Assembly (NCBI GenBank): GCA_945877815.1
Contig: CAMDWJ010000025.1
Location: 1-60,699 of the forward strand
From: Caenispirillum bisanense
GTDB lineage: Bacteria > Pseudomonadota > Alphaproteobacteria > Rhodospirillales > UBA2165
Direction: 5' to 3'
Length of the DNA: 60,699 bases
Positions 38,596-45,903 of this stretch are shown piece by piece. The notes beneath the pieces are model-generated. The model saw nothing but the letters and a program-made list of their open reading frames with translations. It did no database searches and had not been told where the DNA came from. How positions within the stretch are numbered: the stretch's first letter is position 1; every line of letters begins with the position of its first letter. The position numbers and the translations under genes are program-made.

Positions 38596-38635
38596 GTTAA
38601 TTAGGTTACGTTAATTCGCCCCAGTCCGATGTCAA
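38596..38635 (-). promoter_or_regulatory. Candidate promoter with direct repeats upstream of the first Rieske gene
   Basis: On the minus strand TTGACA (38630-38635) is followed 16 bases later by TAACGT, a weak -10. Two copies of AATTAAC (GTTAATT on the plus strand at 38596-38602 and 38610-38616), 14 bases apart, overlap this -10, the pattern of an activator or repressor site. No regulator gene is adjacent. Confidence 0.35.
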
Positions 38636-38721
38636 GCCGTGCGCGCGACCGCACAGCCCTGTTGAATGCGTGGACACTGCGATTTGGTGACGACGAAGAT
38701 AGGCGTTTATGCGCCAAAATT

Positions 38722-39303
38722 TCACCTTAGCGTCTGGGCCTGGTCCATCTTCTTCAAATCGACCTCGATCGCGCGGGTTGGCACGCCATTGCGCACCCTG
38801 CTGAATTTCAGATGCATCCCGCCAGCGATCAGCGTCCGCTCGTAGGTCTGCACCTCGAAAACACCGTCTTCCATTAATTGGGCGGCAAAAATGGTCATGG
38901 TCTTGCCTTCGATCTTGCACATGAGAAGCTGCGGATCTCCATAGAGCGGGTCGATCTGAATGGTCTCTCCTTTGCGCACGACCTTTTCGGTCGGAAGGTA
39001 AATTCCTGGACGCTCGGTCGGCGTGAAGGCGATGAAATAGGTATCGCTCTTGACCCGTCCATCGGCGCGTATCGTATCGGTACTCCATTCCACCGAGAAT
39101 CCCTGGGCTTCGTTGAGGACCAGAACTTCGAGTTCGCGCTTGGCCGGGCCGGTCGGCGTTTCCACCATGACTTCGCCGGCGTAGTTGCCGACAAAAGGCG
39201 CGAAATCGGCCTCTGCCGCCTGAGCCGAGACATCCCGGGCGAGGCATGCCAGCGCGAAAACAAAAACCCAAAACGTCGCGGCAAAAGGATGTTTCATCAT
39301 CAT
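38722..39303 (-). CDS. Secreted protein of unknown function, tandem paralogue 2
   Basis: The 193-residue protein has a Sec signal (FAATFWVFVFALACLARDVSAQA) and one compact domain: FAPFVGNYAGEVMVETPTG, EWSTDTIRADGRVKSDTYFIAF, DPLYGDPQLLMCKIEG, VQTYERTLIAGGMHLKFSRVRNG and a conserved end IEVDLKKMDQAQTLR. It is about half identical to the gene directly upstream, at the same spacing of all motifs, so it is a tandem duplicate. The beta-rich pattern suggests a lipocalin-like or barrel fold, but I do not recognise the family. Its ATG overlaps the upstream stop (ATGA). Confidence 0.75.
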   Translation of the reverse strand: MMMKHPFAATFWVFVFALACLARDVSAQAAEADFAPFVGNYAGEVMVETPTGPAKRELEVLVLNEAQGFSVEWSTDTIRADGRVKSDTYFIAFTPTERPGIYLPTEKVVRKGETIQIDPLYGDPQLLMCKIEGKTMTIFAAQLMEDGVFEVQTYERTLIAGGMHLKFSRVRNGVPTRAIEVDLKKMDQAQTLR

Positions 39304-39887
39304 CGTAACTTCTGCGTCTGGTCTTTGTTCTTGAGATCGACCTCGATGGCGCGGATCGCCTCGCCGTTGCGCACCCGGCTAAATTTTAACCTCATCCCGC
39401 CCGGCACCAAGGTGCGCTCGTAAGTCTGCACTTCGTGCGCGCCGTCGTCGGCGATGAGCGAGGCATAGACCGTCAGGGTCTGGCCCTCGATCTTGGCCAT
39501 GAGTTGCGGATCGCCTTGGATCGGATCGATGGGGAGACGCTTGCCGAACCGATCAATCTTGTCGGTCGGCGCGTAATAGCCCGCGCGCTGCGCCGGCTTG
39601 AAGGCGACGAAATAGCGGTCCGACTTGATGCGCCCGTCGGGTCGCTGGGTCTCGGTGCTCCATTCCAGCGAGAAGCCTTCCTTCTCGCGACGCACGGTGA
39701 CATCGAGATCGCGTTTGGCGAGCCCGGTCGGCGTCTCGATCACCACCTGGCCGCTATAATCGCCGACGAATCGACTAAAATCGGACCCGTAGCCTTGCGC
39801 GCGGACCGCATTGGTCAGACAGACCATGGCGAAACCCGCCGCGAGCACACCAACAAAAACGATCCACCCCAAATATGCGCGGCGCAT
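39300..39887 (-). CDS. Secreted protein of unknown function, tandem paralogue 1
   Basis: The 195-residue protein has a signal peptide (VFVGVLAAGFAMVCLTNAVRA-QG) and the same landmarks as its downstream copy: FSRFVGDYSGQVVIETPTGLA, EWSTETQRPDGRIKSDRYFVAF, DPIQGDPQLMAKIEGQTLT, VQTYERTLVPGGMRLKFSRVRNG and IEVDLKNKDQTQKLR. It has no cysteine in the domain, unlike the copy, which has one. The end is strongly conserved between the two (IEVDLK..DQ.Q.LR), implying functional constraint. No known neighbour explains the role. Confidence 0.75.
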   Translation of the reverse strand: MRRAYLGWIVFVGVLAAGFAMVCLTNAVRAQGYGSDFSRFVGDYSGQVVIETPTGLAKRDLDVTVRREKEGFSLEWSTETQRPDGRIKSDRYFVAFKPAQRAGYYAPTDKIDRFGKRLPIDPIQGDPQLMAKIEGQTLTVYASLIADDGAHEVQTYERTLVPGGMRLKFSRVRNGEAIRAIEVDLKNKDQTQKLR

Positions 39888-39963
39888 TTACGTCCGCTCC
39901 CCCTCGTTTATACGCCCTGACAGTCTATAATGCGCACAAATGGAAACACCAGGGAGACGTGCA

Positions 39964-40854
39964 ATGGGGGAACATTTCGGATTCATCGGCCTCGGCAATA
40001 TGGGAACGGCAATGGCAAGCCGGCTATTGGATGCCGGGCACACGCTCACGGTTTATGACATCAACGAGAATGTGCTGAAGCCCTTCGTTGCGCGCGGAGC
40101 CCGGGCCGCCGCCTCGCCCGCCGCCGTGGCCTCTGCGGCCGAGACCATCCTGGTCAGCCTGCCCACCCCCGATGTCGTGCGCGCGGTGGCTTTGGGGCAG
40201 AACGGTATCGCGTCGGGCAACCGCGTCAAAACCTTCGTCGATCTGTCGACGACGGGCTCGCGCATGGCCGTCGAAATCGCCAAGGGATTGGCCGATCACG
40301 AGATCGCCGCCATCGATTCCCCGATTTCGGGCGGCGTGGCGGGTGCGATCGCGGGCACGGTCGCGGTGATGGTGTCCGGCCCCAAGGACAGATGCGACGC
40401 TTTGAGGCCCGCCTTCGACGCCATCGGCAAATATTTCTATCTCGGCGACAAACCGGGTTTGGGCCAGACCATGAAACTCTGCAATAATCTACTGTCGGCC
40501 GCCTGCTTCGCCGCGACCTGCGAAGCCATGGTGACGGGGGTGAAGGCCGGGCTCGACGCCAGACAGATGATCGAGGTCATCAACGCCGCCTCGGGCAAGA
40601 ACGACGCGACCGAACGCAAATTCCCACGTGCCGTCCTGCCGCGCACCTTCAATATGGGCTTCACCGCCGGCCTGATGCACAAGGACGTGAAGCTTTATAT
40701 GGACGAGGCGGCCGCCCTCGGCGTCCCTAATTATGTGTCGGCCTCGGTTGCGCAGATGTGGCAGCTGGCGGTCACGCAATTGGGCGCCGACGCGGATTTC
40801 ACCGAGATCGTCAAATGCGTCGAGCAATGGGCCGACGTCGAGGTGAAGGGATGA
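39964..40854 (+). CDS. NAD(P)-dependent beta-hydroxyacid dehydrogenase (3-hydroxyisobutyrate dehydrogenase family)
   Basis: The ATG at 39964 follows AGGGAG by eight bases and gives 296 residues. FGFIGLGNMGTAMASRLLDAG is the Rossmann loop, FVDLSTTGSRMAVEIA the second signature, DSPISGGVAGAIAGTVAVMVSG the substrate loop, and K in TMKLCNNLLSA (about residue 172) the catalytic lysine. The C-terminal all-helical domain is complete. Family substrates are 3-hydroxyisobutyrate, tartronate semialdehyde or similar. It is followed by the lactonase-like gene with a four-base overlap. Confidence 0.92.
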   Translation: MGEHFGFIGLGNMGTAMASRLLDAGHTLTVYDINENVLKPFVARGARAAASPAAVASAAETILVSLPTPDVVRAVALGQNGIASGNRVKTFVDLSTTGSRMAVEIAKGLADHEIAAIDSPISGGVAGAIAGTVAVMVSGPKDRCDALRPAFDAIGKYFYLGDKPGLGQTMKLCNNLLSAACFAATCEAMVTGVKAGLDARQMIEVINAASGKNDATERKFPRAVLPRTFNMGFTAGLMHKDVKLYMDEAAALGVPNYVSASVAQMWQLAVTQLGADADFTEIVKCVEQWADVEVKG

Positions 40855-41663
40855 GCGCGGAGCTTCCCGCCTACAAGATCTACGCGATCAAATACGCCCA
40901 TCACGACCGCATGGCGGGCGAGAATTTCATCGGCGGCGATCCGCACGAGGGCGCGATGCCGCTCGATTATTACGTCTGGGCGATCGTCGGACAGTCCCGC
41001 GTCTTCGTGCTCGATACCGGCTTCGACGCGGAGGCTGGGCGCAAGCGCCATCGCGAGCATATCCGCGATCCGCGCGTTGGACTCGAAGCCATCGGCATCG
41101 ATCCGCTCGCGGTCGAGGATGTCGTCGTCAGCCATATGCATTACGACCATATCGGCAATCACGAACCCTTTCCGAACGCGCGCTACCACGTCCAGGACCG
41201 CGAGATGCAGTATGCGACCGGCCGGCATATGCGCCACGATGCCTTACGCCATTCCTTCGAGATGGACGATGTGCTGCAGATGGTGCGCCGCCTCTATGCC
41301 AAACGCCTCGTCTTTCACGATGGCTTGAGCGAACTTGCGCTCGGCATCGAGCTGCACCATATCGGCGGCCATACGATGGGGCTCCAGGTCGTGCGCGTCT
41401 GGACCGAACGCGGCTGGGTGGTGCTCGCCGCCGATGCCGCGCATCTTTACGCGAATATCGAACGGGCGCGTCCGTTTCCGGTCGTCTACAACGTCGCCGA
41501 AATGCTGGAGGGGCACGCAACGCTCCTGCGCCTCGCCGACAATGCGCTCGATCGTGTGATTCCGGGCCACGATCCGCTGGTGATGGCGCGCTATCCTGCG
41601 GCACGGCCCGAATTGACGGGCATCGTCGCGCGGCTCGACCTCCCTCCCGACAATGCAGGATAG
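40851..41663 (+). CDS. Metallo-beta-lactamase-fold hydrolase, AHL-lactonase-like
   Basis: The ATG at 40851 overlaps the previous stop (ATGA) and gives 270 residues. The di-zinc motif H95-M-H97-Y-D99-H100 (VVSHMHYDHIGNH) is complete, followed by DREMQYATGRHMRH, the third ligand HHIGGHTMGLQVVRV and VLAADAAHLY (bridging Asp). The overall layout matches N-acylhomoserine-lactone lactonase-like proteins, but many act on other lactones, which fits a catabolic operon better than quorum quenching. The SDR gene follows two bases later. Confidence 0.9.
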   Translation: MSAELPAYKIYAIKYAHHDRMAGENFIGGDPHEGAMPLDYYVWAIVGQSRVFVLDTGFDAEAGRKRHREHIRDPRVGLEAIGIDPLAVEDVVVSHMHYDHIGNHEPFPNARYHVQDREMQYATGRHMRHDALRHSFEMDDVLQMVRRLYAKRLVFHDGLSELALGIELHHIGGHTMGLQVVRVWTERGWVVLAADAAHLYANIERARPFPVVYNVAEMLEGHATLLRLADNALDRVIPGHDPLVMARYPAARPELTGIVARLDLPPDNAG

Positions 41664-41665
41664 GC

Positions 41666-42364
41666 ATGAAGGGGCGCATCTTCGTTGCCGGCGCACTCGG
41701 CGTCATCGGCCGGCCGCTCTGCCGATTGCTTGTCGCCGACGGCTGGCAGGTGACGGGCTCGACCCGCTCCAAGGACAAGAAAGCCGAATTGGAGAGCCTC
41801 GGTGTGCGGCCGGCAATCATCGATGTGTTTGACCTGGATGGGCTTGCCGACGACGTAGCCAAAGCCGCGCCCGAAATCGTCATCCATCAATTGACCGATC
41901 TGCCCGACGTGAACGATCCCGCGCTCATGGCCGCGGCGCGCGCGCGCAACAACCGCATCCGCATTGAGGGCACGCGCAATCTGATCTCTGCGTCCATCGT
42001 CGCCGGCGCGACGCGCTTCATCGCGCAGAGCATCGCTTTCGCCTATGCCCCGGGTCCGTTGCCTTTTACTGAGAAATCGCCGCTCGATCCCAATGCCTCG
42101 GGCGTCATCAGCCTCGAAAACCAAGTCCTGAACAACGCAGCCTTCACCGGCATCGTGCTGCGCTATGGCCGGCTTTATGGGCCCGGCACCTGGGCCGCCA
42201 CACCGCCCAAGGACGGGCCGCTCCATATCGACAAGGCCGCCGACGCCGCCCGCCTCGCCGTCACGACAGGGCTGGCCGGCATCTACAACATCGCGGAAGA
42301 AGACGGCTTCGTGTCCGCCGCCAAGGCGCATGCGGAGTTGGGCTGGAAACCGGGGTTCGGCTGA
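41666..42364 (+). CDS. NAD-dependent epimerase/dehydratase family protein (extended SDR, short)
   Basis: The 232-residue protein has IFVAGALGVIGRPLCRLLVADG (a Rossmann loop with GxxGxxG), IVIHQLTDLPDVNDP, and ARRFIAQSIAFAYAP-type strand with the Tyr of the active site. Extended SDRs normally have about 280-320 residues; the segment between YGRLYGPGTW and DAARLAVTT is shortened by 50 or so residues. The ribosome-binding site is inside the previous gene end. It closes the three-gene run with the dehydrogenase and lactonase. The substrate is unknown. Confidence 0.82.
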   Translation: MKGRIFVAGALGVIGRPLCRLLVADGWQVTGSTRSKDKKAELESLGVRPAIIDVFDLDGLADDVAKAAPEIVIHQLTDLPDVNDPALMAAARARNNRIRIEGTRNLISASIVAGATRFIAQSIAFAYAPGPLPFTEKSPLDPNASGVISLENQVLNNAAFTGIVLRYGRLYGPGTWAATPPKDGPLHIDKAADAARLAVTTGLAGIYNIAEEDGFVSAAKAHAELGWKPGFG

Positions 42365-42417
42365 ATTCCAAATAAGCGGCGGCCGCGCGCTCCCATTGAC
42401 CCCAAGTGGGTTTTGCA

Positions 42418-42448
42418 GGATCATTGTCATAGTCAAGGATAATGATCC
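42418..42448. promoter_or_regulatory. Inverted repeat upstream of the second Rieske gene
   Basis: GGATCATT (42418-42425) and AATGATCC (42441-42448) are perfect arms around a 15-base spacer. A TTGACC at 42396-42401 is 17 bases before GATCAT at 42419, which would place the left arm on the -10. It lies 25 bases before the Rieske ATG and could be an operator or a leader hairpin. Confidence 0.45.
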
Positions 42449-42473
42449 GACTCAGCCAATAACGGAGGCTTAA

Positions 42474-43787
42474 ATGACCACGGCAGCGGAAAACGCCATT
42501 CTCACCCAGACCGGACCCGGGACGCCACTCGGCGAGCTGATGCGCCAATATTGGATTCCCGCCGCCAAGTCGTCCGAACTCAAAGCCGACGGCGATCCCG
42601 TCCGCCTGCTTCTGATGAGCGAGCAGCTGATCGCGTTCCGCGACAACAACGGCCGCGTCGGCATCATGGATCACCGCTGCCCGCACCGCTGCGCCTCGCT
42701 GTTTTTCGGGCGCAACGAAGAAGGCGGCATCCGCTGCGTCTATCACGGCTGGAAATTCGACGCCGACGGCAATTGTCTCGACATGGCGAACGTGCCGCCG
42801 CACCAAGATTTCAAGAACAAGGTTCATGCCAAGGCCTACAAGACGGCTGAGCGCAACGGCATCGTGTGGGTCTATATGGGCAAGCAGCAAGATGCGCCGC
42901 CGCCGATGCCGGAGCTTGAATCCAGCCTCGTGCCTGAAGAGGACATGCAGATCCTATTCATCCAGCGCGAATGCAATTGGCTGCAAGGCACCGAAGGCGA
43001 GCTCGACACCTCGCATCTGGGGTTCTTGCATTTCGGTTCGGTGAAGAAGGACGCCTATATCGAAGGCGCGATGGAACAGCACGTCGTCGAGAACCGCGCA
43101 CCCGAATATATGTACAAGGAGACCGACTACGGCACCATGTACGCGGCCTATCGTCCGGCCGGTCCGGGCGAGACCTATTGGCGCCAAGGCCACTTCCTGT
43201 GGCCGATGTGGACCATGCCGCCGATCTGCAATATCGACAACAACATCCTGCTGCGCGGCTATGTGCCGATGGACGACACCCACACCATGATGGTGTACCT
43301 CATGCACAAGGATGCGGAACTTCCCGGCCGCCGCACCGCGCGCATGGATATCGTCGGCCAGGGCGGCTGGAACTTCGTGCCGAACACGACCGATTGGTAC
43401 GGACGCTTCCGTCTCTCCGATCACAAGGGCAATGATTACAACATCGACCGCGAGGTGCAACGCACGCAAAGCTACACGGGCATCAACGGCATCAACCTGC
43501 AAGATCAGGCTGTGGCCGAAAGCATGGGCGAAATCGTCGATCGCACCGAGGAGCATCTGGCGCCAAGCGATCAGATGATCACGCGCACGCGCCGCCATAT
43601 CGTGAAGGCCGCGCAAGCCTATGCGAAGGACGGAACCTTGCCAAAAAGCGCGCTCGATCCGTCGGTCTATCGCAGCGTGCGCGGCGGCCAGTTCGTCACC
43701 CAGGAAGGCGCCGATTGGGTCGAGAGCTACCAGCACAAGATCGCCACCGCGCCCCTCAAGGCGCCCGTGCAGATGGCGGCGGAATAG
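42474..43787 (+). CDS. Rieske 2Fe-2S aromatic ring-hydroxylating dioxygenase alpha subunit
   Basis: The 437-residue protein has the Rieske ligands C69-P-H71 (HRCPHRCASLFF) and C88-x2-H91 (RCVYHGWKFD), and the catalytic iron site GELDTSHLGFLHFGS (D-x2-H-x4-H). The length and the N-terminal TGPGTPLGELMRQYW match phthalate 4,5-dioxygenase-type oxygenases. It is about 65 residues longer than the oxygenase at 37450-38571 and from a related subfamily. GGAGG is five bases before the ATG. A strong terminator follows. No reductase gene is near. Confidence 0.94.
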   Translation: MTTAAENAILTQTGPGTPLGELMRQYWIPAAKSSELKADGDPVRLLLMSEQLIAFRDNNGRVGIMDHRCPHRCASLFFGRNEEGGIRCVYHGWKFDADGNCLDMANVPPHQDFKNKVHAKAYKTAERNGIVWVYMGKQQDAPPPMPELESSLVPEEDMQILFIQRECNWLQGTEGELDTSHLGFLHFGSVKKDAYIEGAMEQHVVENRAPEYMYKETDYGTMYAAYRPAGPGETYWRQGHFLWPMWTMPPICNIDNNILLRGYVPMDDTHTMMVYLMHKDAELPGRRTARMDIVGQGGWNFVPNTTDWYGRFRLSDHKGNDYNIDREVQRTQSYTGINGINLQDQAVAESMGEIVDRTEEHLAPSDQMITRTRRHIVKAAQAYAKDGTLPKSALDPSVYRSVRGGQFVTQEGADWVESYQHKIATAPLKAPVQMAAE

Positions 43788-43823
43788 TCAGGCACAGCTC
43801 GCGCAGCCGTCTTAGCGCAACTA

Positions 43824-43853
43824 AAAAGCCCGGTCATACGACCGGGCTTTTTT
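43824..43853 (+). terminator. Rho-independent terminator after the second Rieske gene
   Basis: AAAAAGCCCGGT and ACCGGGCTTTTT pair perfectly around CATACG, and the T-run continues on the 3' side. It lies about 40 bases after the stop, and its symmetrical A/T flanks make it usable in both directions. Confidence 0.92.
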
Positions 43854-43893
43854 AATCTAGCTCTCCCTCAGTCGTCATGCGCGAACTTGATCC

Positions 43894-44160
43894 ACTGCTG
43901 TCCGGTTTAAATTAAGCCGTCATGCCTGTACTTATTACGGGCATCCTCGGTCGAAAGCGTAATAGCGCGAAAAGACCGTTGGAGCGCAGATACCCAGTTT
44001 TGCCCTGCATGATCCGATGGCCGATTCGTGGATGGCCGTTACAAGTACGGCCATGACGAACCTATTTTCGGAGTTCGAGTCTCAGCCGGTTCTATCATGC
44101 AAAAATATAAGCAGAGGAAAGCTTTGTTCCGGTTCGAAAAATTTTAAACCGGACAGCAGT
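43894..44160 (+). mobile_element. 267-bp non-autonomous element with terminal inverted repeats, copy B
   Basis: The 18-bp ends ACTGCTGTCCGGTTTAAA and TTTAAACCGGACAGCAGT are a perfect inverted repeat. The unit is flanked by the direct repeat GAACTTGATCC (43883-43893 and 44161-44171), 11 bp, which reads as a target duplication. Joining the flanks restores a REP palindrome, ATGCGCG...CGCGCAT. It is the inverse copy of the element at 15604-15870. No transposase gene is inside. Confidence 0.88.
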
Positions 44161-44209
44161 GAACTTGATCCGCGCATCCATCTTTACGATGCGTCCAAAA
44201 AAAGATAGG

Positions 44210-44230
44210 TGGCCGGGTCAGGCCCGGCCA
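44210..44230. repeat. REP-like palindrome (right half of the composite at copy B)
   Basis: TGGCCGGG (44210-44217) and CCCGGCCA (44223-44230) pair around TCAGG, followed by TGAC. With the palindrome interrupted by copy B it forms the same left-right REP composite as at 15.5 kb. Confidence 0.75.
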
Positions 44231-44262
44231 TGACGGCGGAGTGTTAGCGAGGGTCGCTTTAC

Positions 44263-45045
44263 TCAATCATTCCCGTAATCGTGGTCGGGATAATTGGTCT
44301 CGCCCAACCGCCAATAGCCGCGCGTATGGACGTGGGCCGGATCGATACGGCGGTCCTTCAACAGATGCATACGAATACGGCGCATGGCATTGGCCTCGCA
44401 AGCGATCCACCAATGGGCCGATTGCGACGCACTGAGGCCCGCCACTTCCTGTTCCAGCAAAATGCCCGCCGTATTGCGGTCGCGGTGCAGCCAGCGCGGA
44501 CTGATCGACACGGTCGGGCTGAGCGCACGCTGCTCGCCGGCATCGAGGATTTCGCAGATCGCAGTGACCTTGCAAGTCTTGGGCGCGGCCTCGATGACAG
44601 TGCCGGCGCCGGGGATCGCGGTATCGTCGGCGACCACTATCATTTCGGAGGCATCTGCGGGCACATCGTAGCCGCCGCCGGGACCGCCGATGAACATCGG
44701 ATCGCCGGGTTTGGCGCTTTGCACCCAGCCGGCGGCGAGACCGTCGCCGTGCAGGACGAACTCGACCTCCAGACGCCGCGTAGCGGGATCGAAGCGGCGC
44801 GGCGTATAGGTGCGGGACGGCGGGCGCGGCGCCTCGGGGTCGGCGCGATCCCAACTCGTGCCCTTCGGCACGAACAGCAGCTTGATATGCGCGCCGGGAC
44901 GCGGCGGCGAAAATTCGGCCAACTCGTCGCCAATGAAGGTCACGCGCACGACATGCGGCGTGATCTTTTCAATCTTTTCGACGGTGGCGAGTTTCGGCGG
45001 CGGGCGTTTGCGCCGGGGGGCGCCGGCCAGTGCGGCTTCAGCCAT
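44263..45045 (-). CDS. Siderophore-interacting protein (NAD(P)H-dependent ferric-siderophore reductase, FAD)
   Basis: These flavoproteins reduce ferric siderophores to release iron in the cytoplasm. The 260-residue protein has the FAD-binding domain with SRTYTPRRFD (FAD isoalloxazine loop), then the NAD(P) part with MIVVADDTAIPGAGTVIEA, and the diagnostic C-terminal GYWRLGETNYPDHDYG. It is the last gene of the enoyl-CoA hydratase-CaiB-hydrolase operon: its ATG follows the hydrolase stop without a gap. No siderophore receptor or transporter is near, so the donor could equally serve the Rieske oxygenases; that is speculation. Confidence 0.9.
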   Translation of the reverse strand: MAEAALAGAPRRKRPPPKLATVEKIEKITPHVVRVTFIGDELAEFSPPRPGAHIKLLFVPKGTSWDRADPEAPRPPSRTYTPRRFDPATRRLEVEFVLHGDGLAAGWVQSAKPGDPMFIGGPGGGYDVPADASEMIVVADDTAIPGAGTVIEAAPKTCKVTAICEILDAGEQRALSPTVSISPRWLHRDRNTAGILLEQEVAGLSASQSAHWWIACEANAMRRIRMHLLKDRRIDPAHVHTRGYWRLGETNYPDHDYGND

Positions 45046-45903
45046 CTATCTATCCTCTTTGAAGAATTTGACCAGCTCGGCAATGAATGTCGGCGGGTCG
45101 CTGGTAAAACCGTAATGCCCCGCACCCTTGAAGACAATCAAATCGGACCCGGAGATCGTATCGGCCAGCGAACGCGCCGAATCTTGCAAACCCTGGTGCG
45201 ACTGTTCGCCGACCATGACGCGCGTCGGCACCTGGATATTGCCGTAGAGCCCGAGATCGGCTGCGAAGATTTCACCCGCCTTGTATTCGCGCGGGATCGT
45301 GTGCGCCCAGCCCAGCCGGCGCGCCCAGCGCGCCGTGTCGGCTTTCTGGCGCGCCAGCACTTCGGGGCTGATCTTGGTCCATTCGAGCAGATGGGTTTCG
45401 ATCATCTTCTCGCGATCGCCGGTATCACGCAGGATCGCGGCCAGCTTGTCGGCGATGGCAATCAGGGCGGGGCTACGCGGCGGCTTCGGGATCGCCGGAT
45501 CGTACAGGAAGAAGCGGCGGACCATACCGGCTTCGGTCCGCGAGGCGGCCTCGACACTGCACAGCCCGCCGAGCGAATGGCCGAACAGATTGATCGGGCC
45601 GCCCGTGGCCGCGGCGACGCCCGTGATCATCGCCTGCACGTCTTCGAATTCGCGGCCGATGGTCCAGTCAGTGGAATCCCCGCTGATGCCGCGCCCGCGC
45701 CGGTCCATCATATAGAGCGTGAAATGTTCGCTGAGCGGCACCTTTGCGCGATCGAAGCAGCTGTGATCGATGGCGACGCCATGCACCATGAGCAGCGGCG
45801 GTCCTTCGCCCAGCACGTGGCAGCCGATGTCGGTACCGTCGGCCGAGGTCACATGGAATTCGCGGGCACCGGTTACCTTGTTCAACACGCTGTCGGGCAT
45901 CAC
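45046..45903 (-). CDS. Alpha/beta-fold hydrolase
   Basis: The 285-residue protein has MVHGVAIDHSCFDRAK (oxyanion region), INLFGHSLGGLCSVEA (nucleophile Ser in GHSLGG, about residue 110), a lid segment with ARQKADTARWARRL, and DLIVFKGAGHYGFTSDP with the catalytic His. It resembles epoxide-hydrolase/haloperoxidase-type esterases; an ester or lactone substrate is likely. Its ATG overlaps the CaiB stop (ATGA). Confidence 0.88.
   Translation of the reverse strand: MMPDSVLNKVTGAREFHVTSADGTDIGCHVLGEGPPLLMVHGVAIDHSCFDRAKVPLSEHFTLYMMDRRGRGISGDSTDWTIGREFEDVQAMITGVAAATGGPINLFGHSLGGLCSVEAASRTEAGMVRRFFLYDPAIPKPPRSPALIAIADKLAAILRDTGDREKMIETHLLEWTKISPEVLARQKADTARWARRLGWAHTIPREYKAGEIFAADLGLYGNIQVPTRVMVGEQSHQGLQDSARSLADTISGSDLIVFKGAGHYGFTSDPPTFIAELVKFFKEDR

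Noticed and set aside
44017-44208. 63-codon frame inside the 267-bp element, also found in copy A (15562-15747) with a similar translation
   Set aside because: Between the copies nearly all differences in the frame change amino acids and only about one is silent, so there is no sign of protein constraint. The likeness is due to the DNA repeat.
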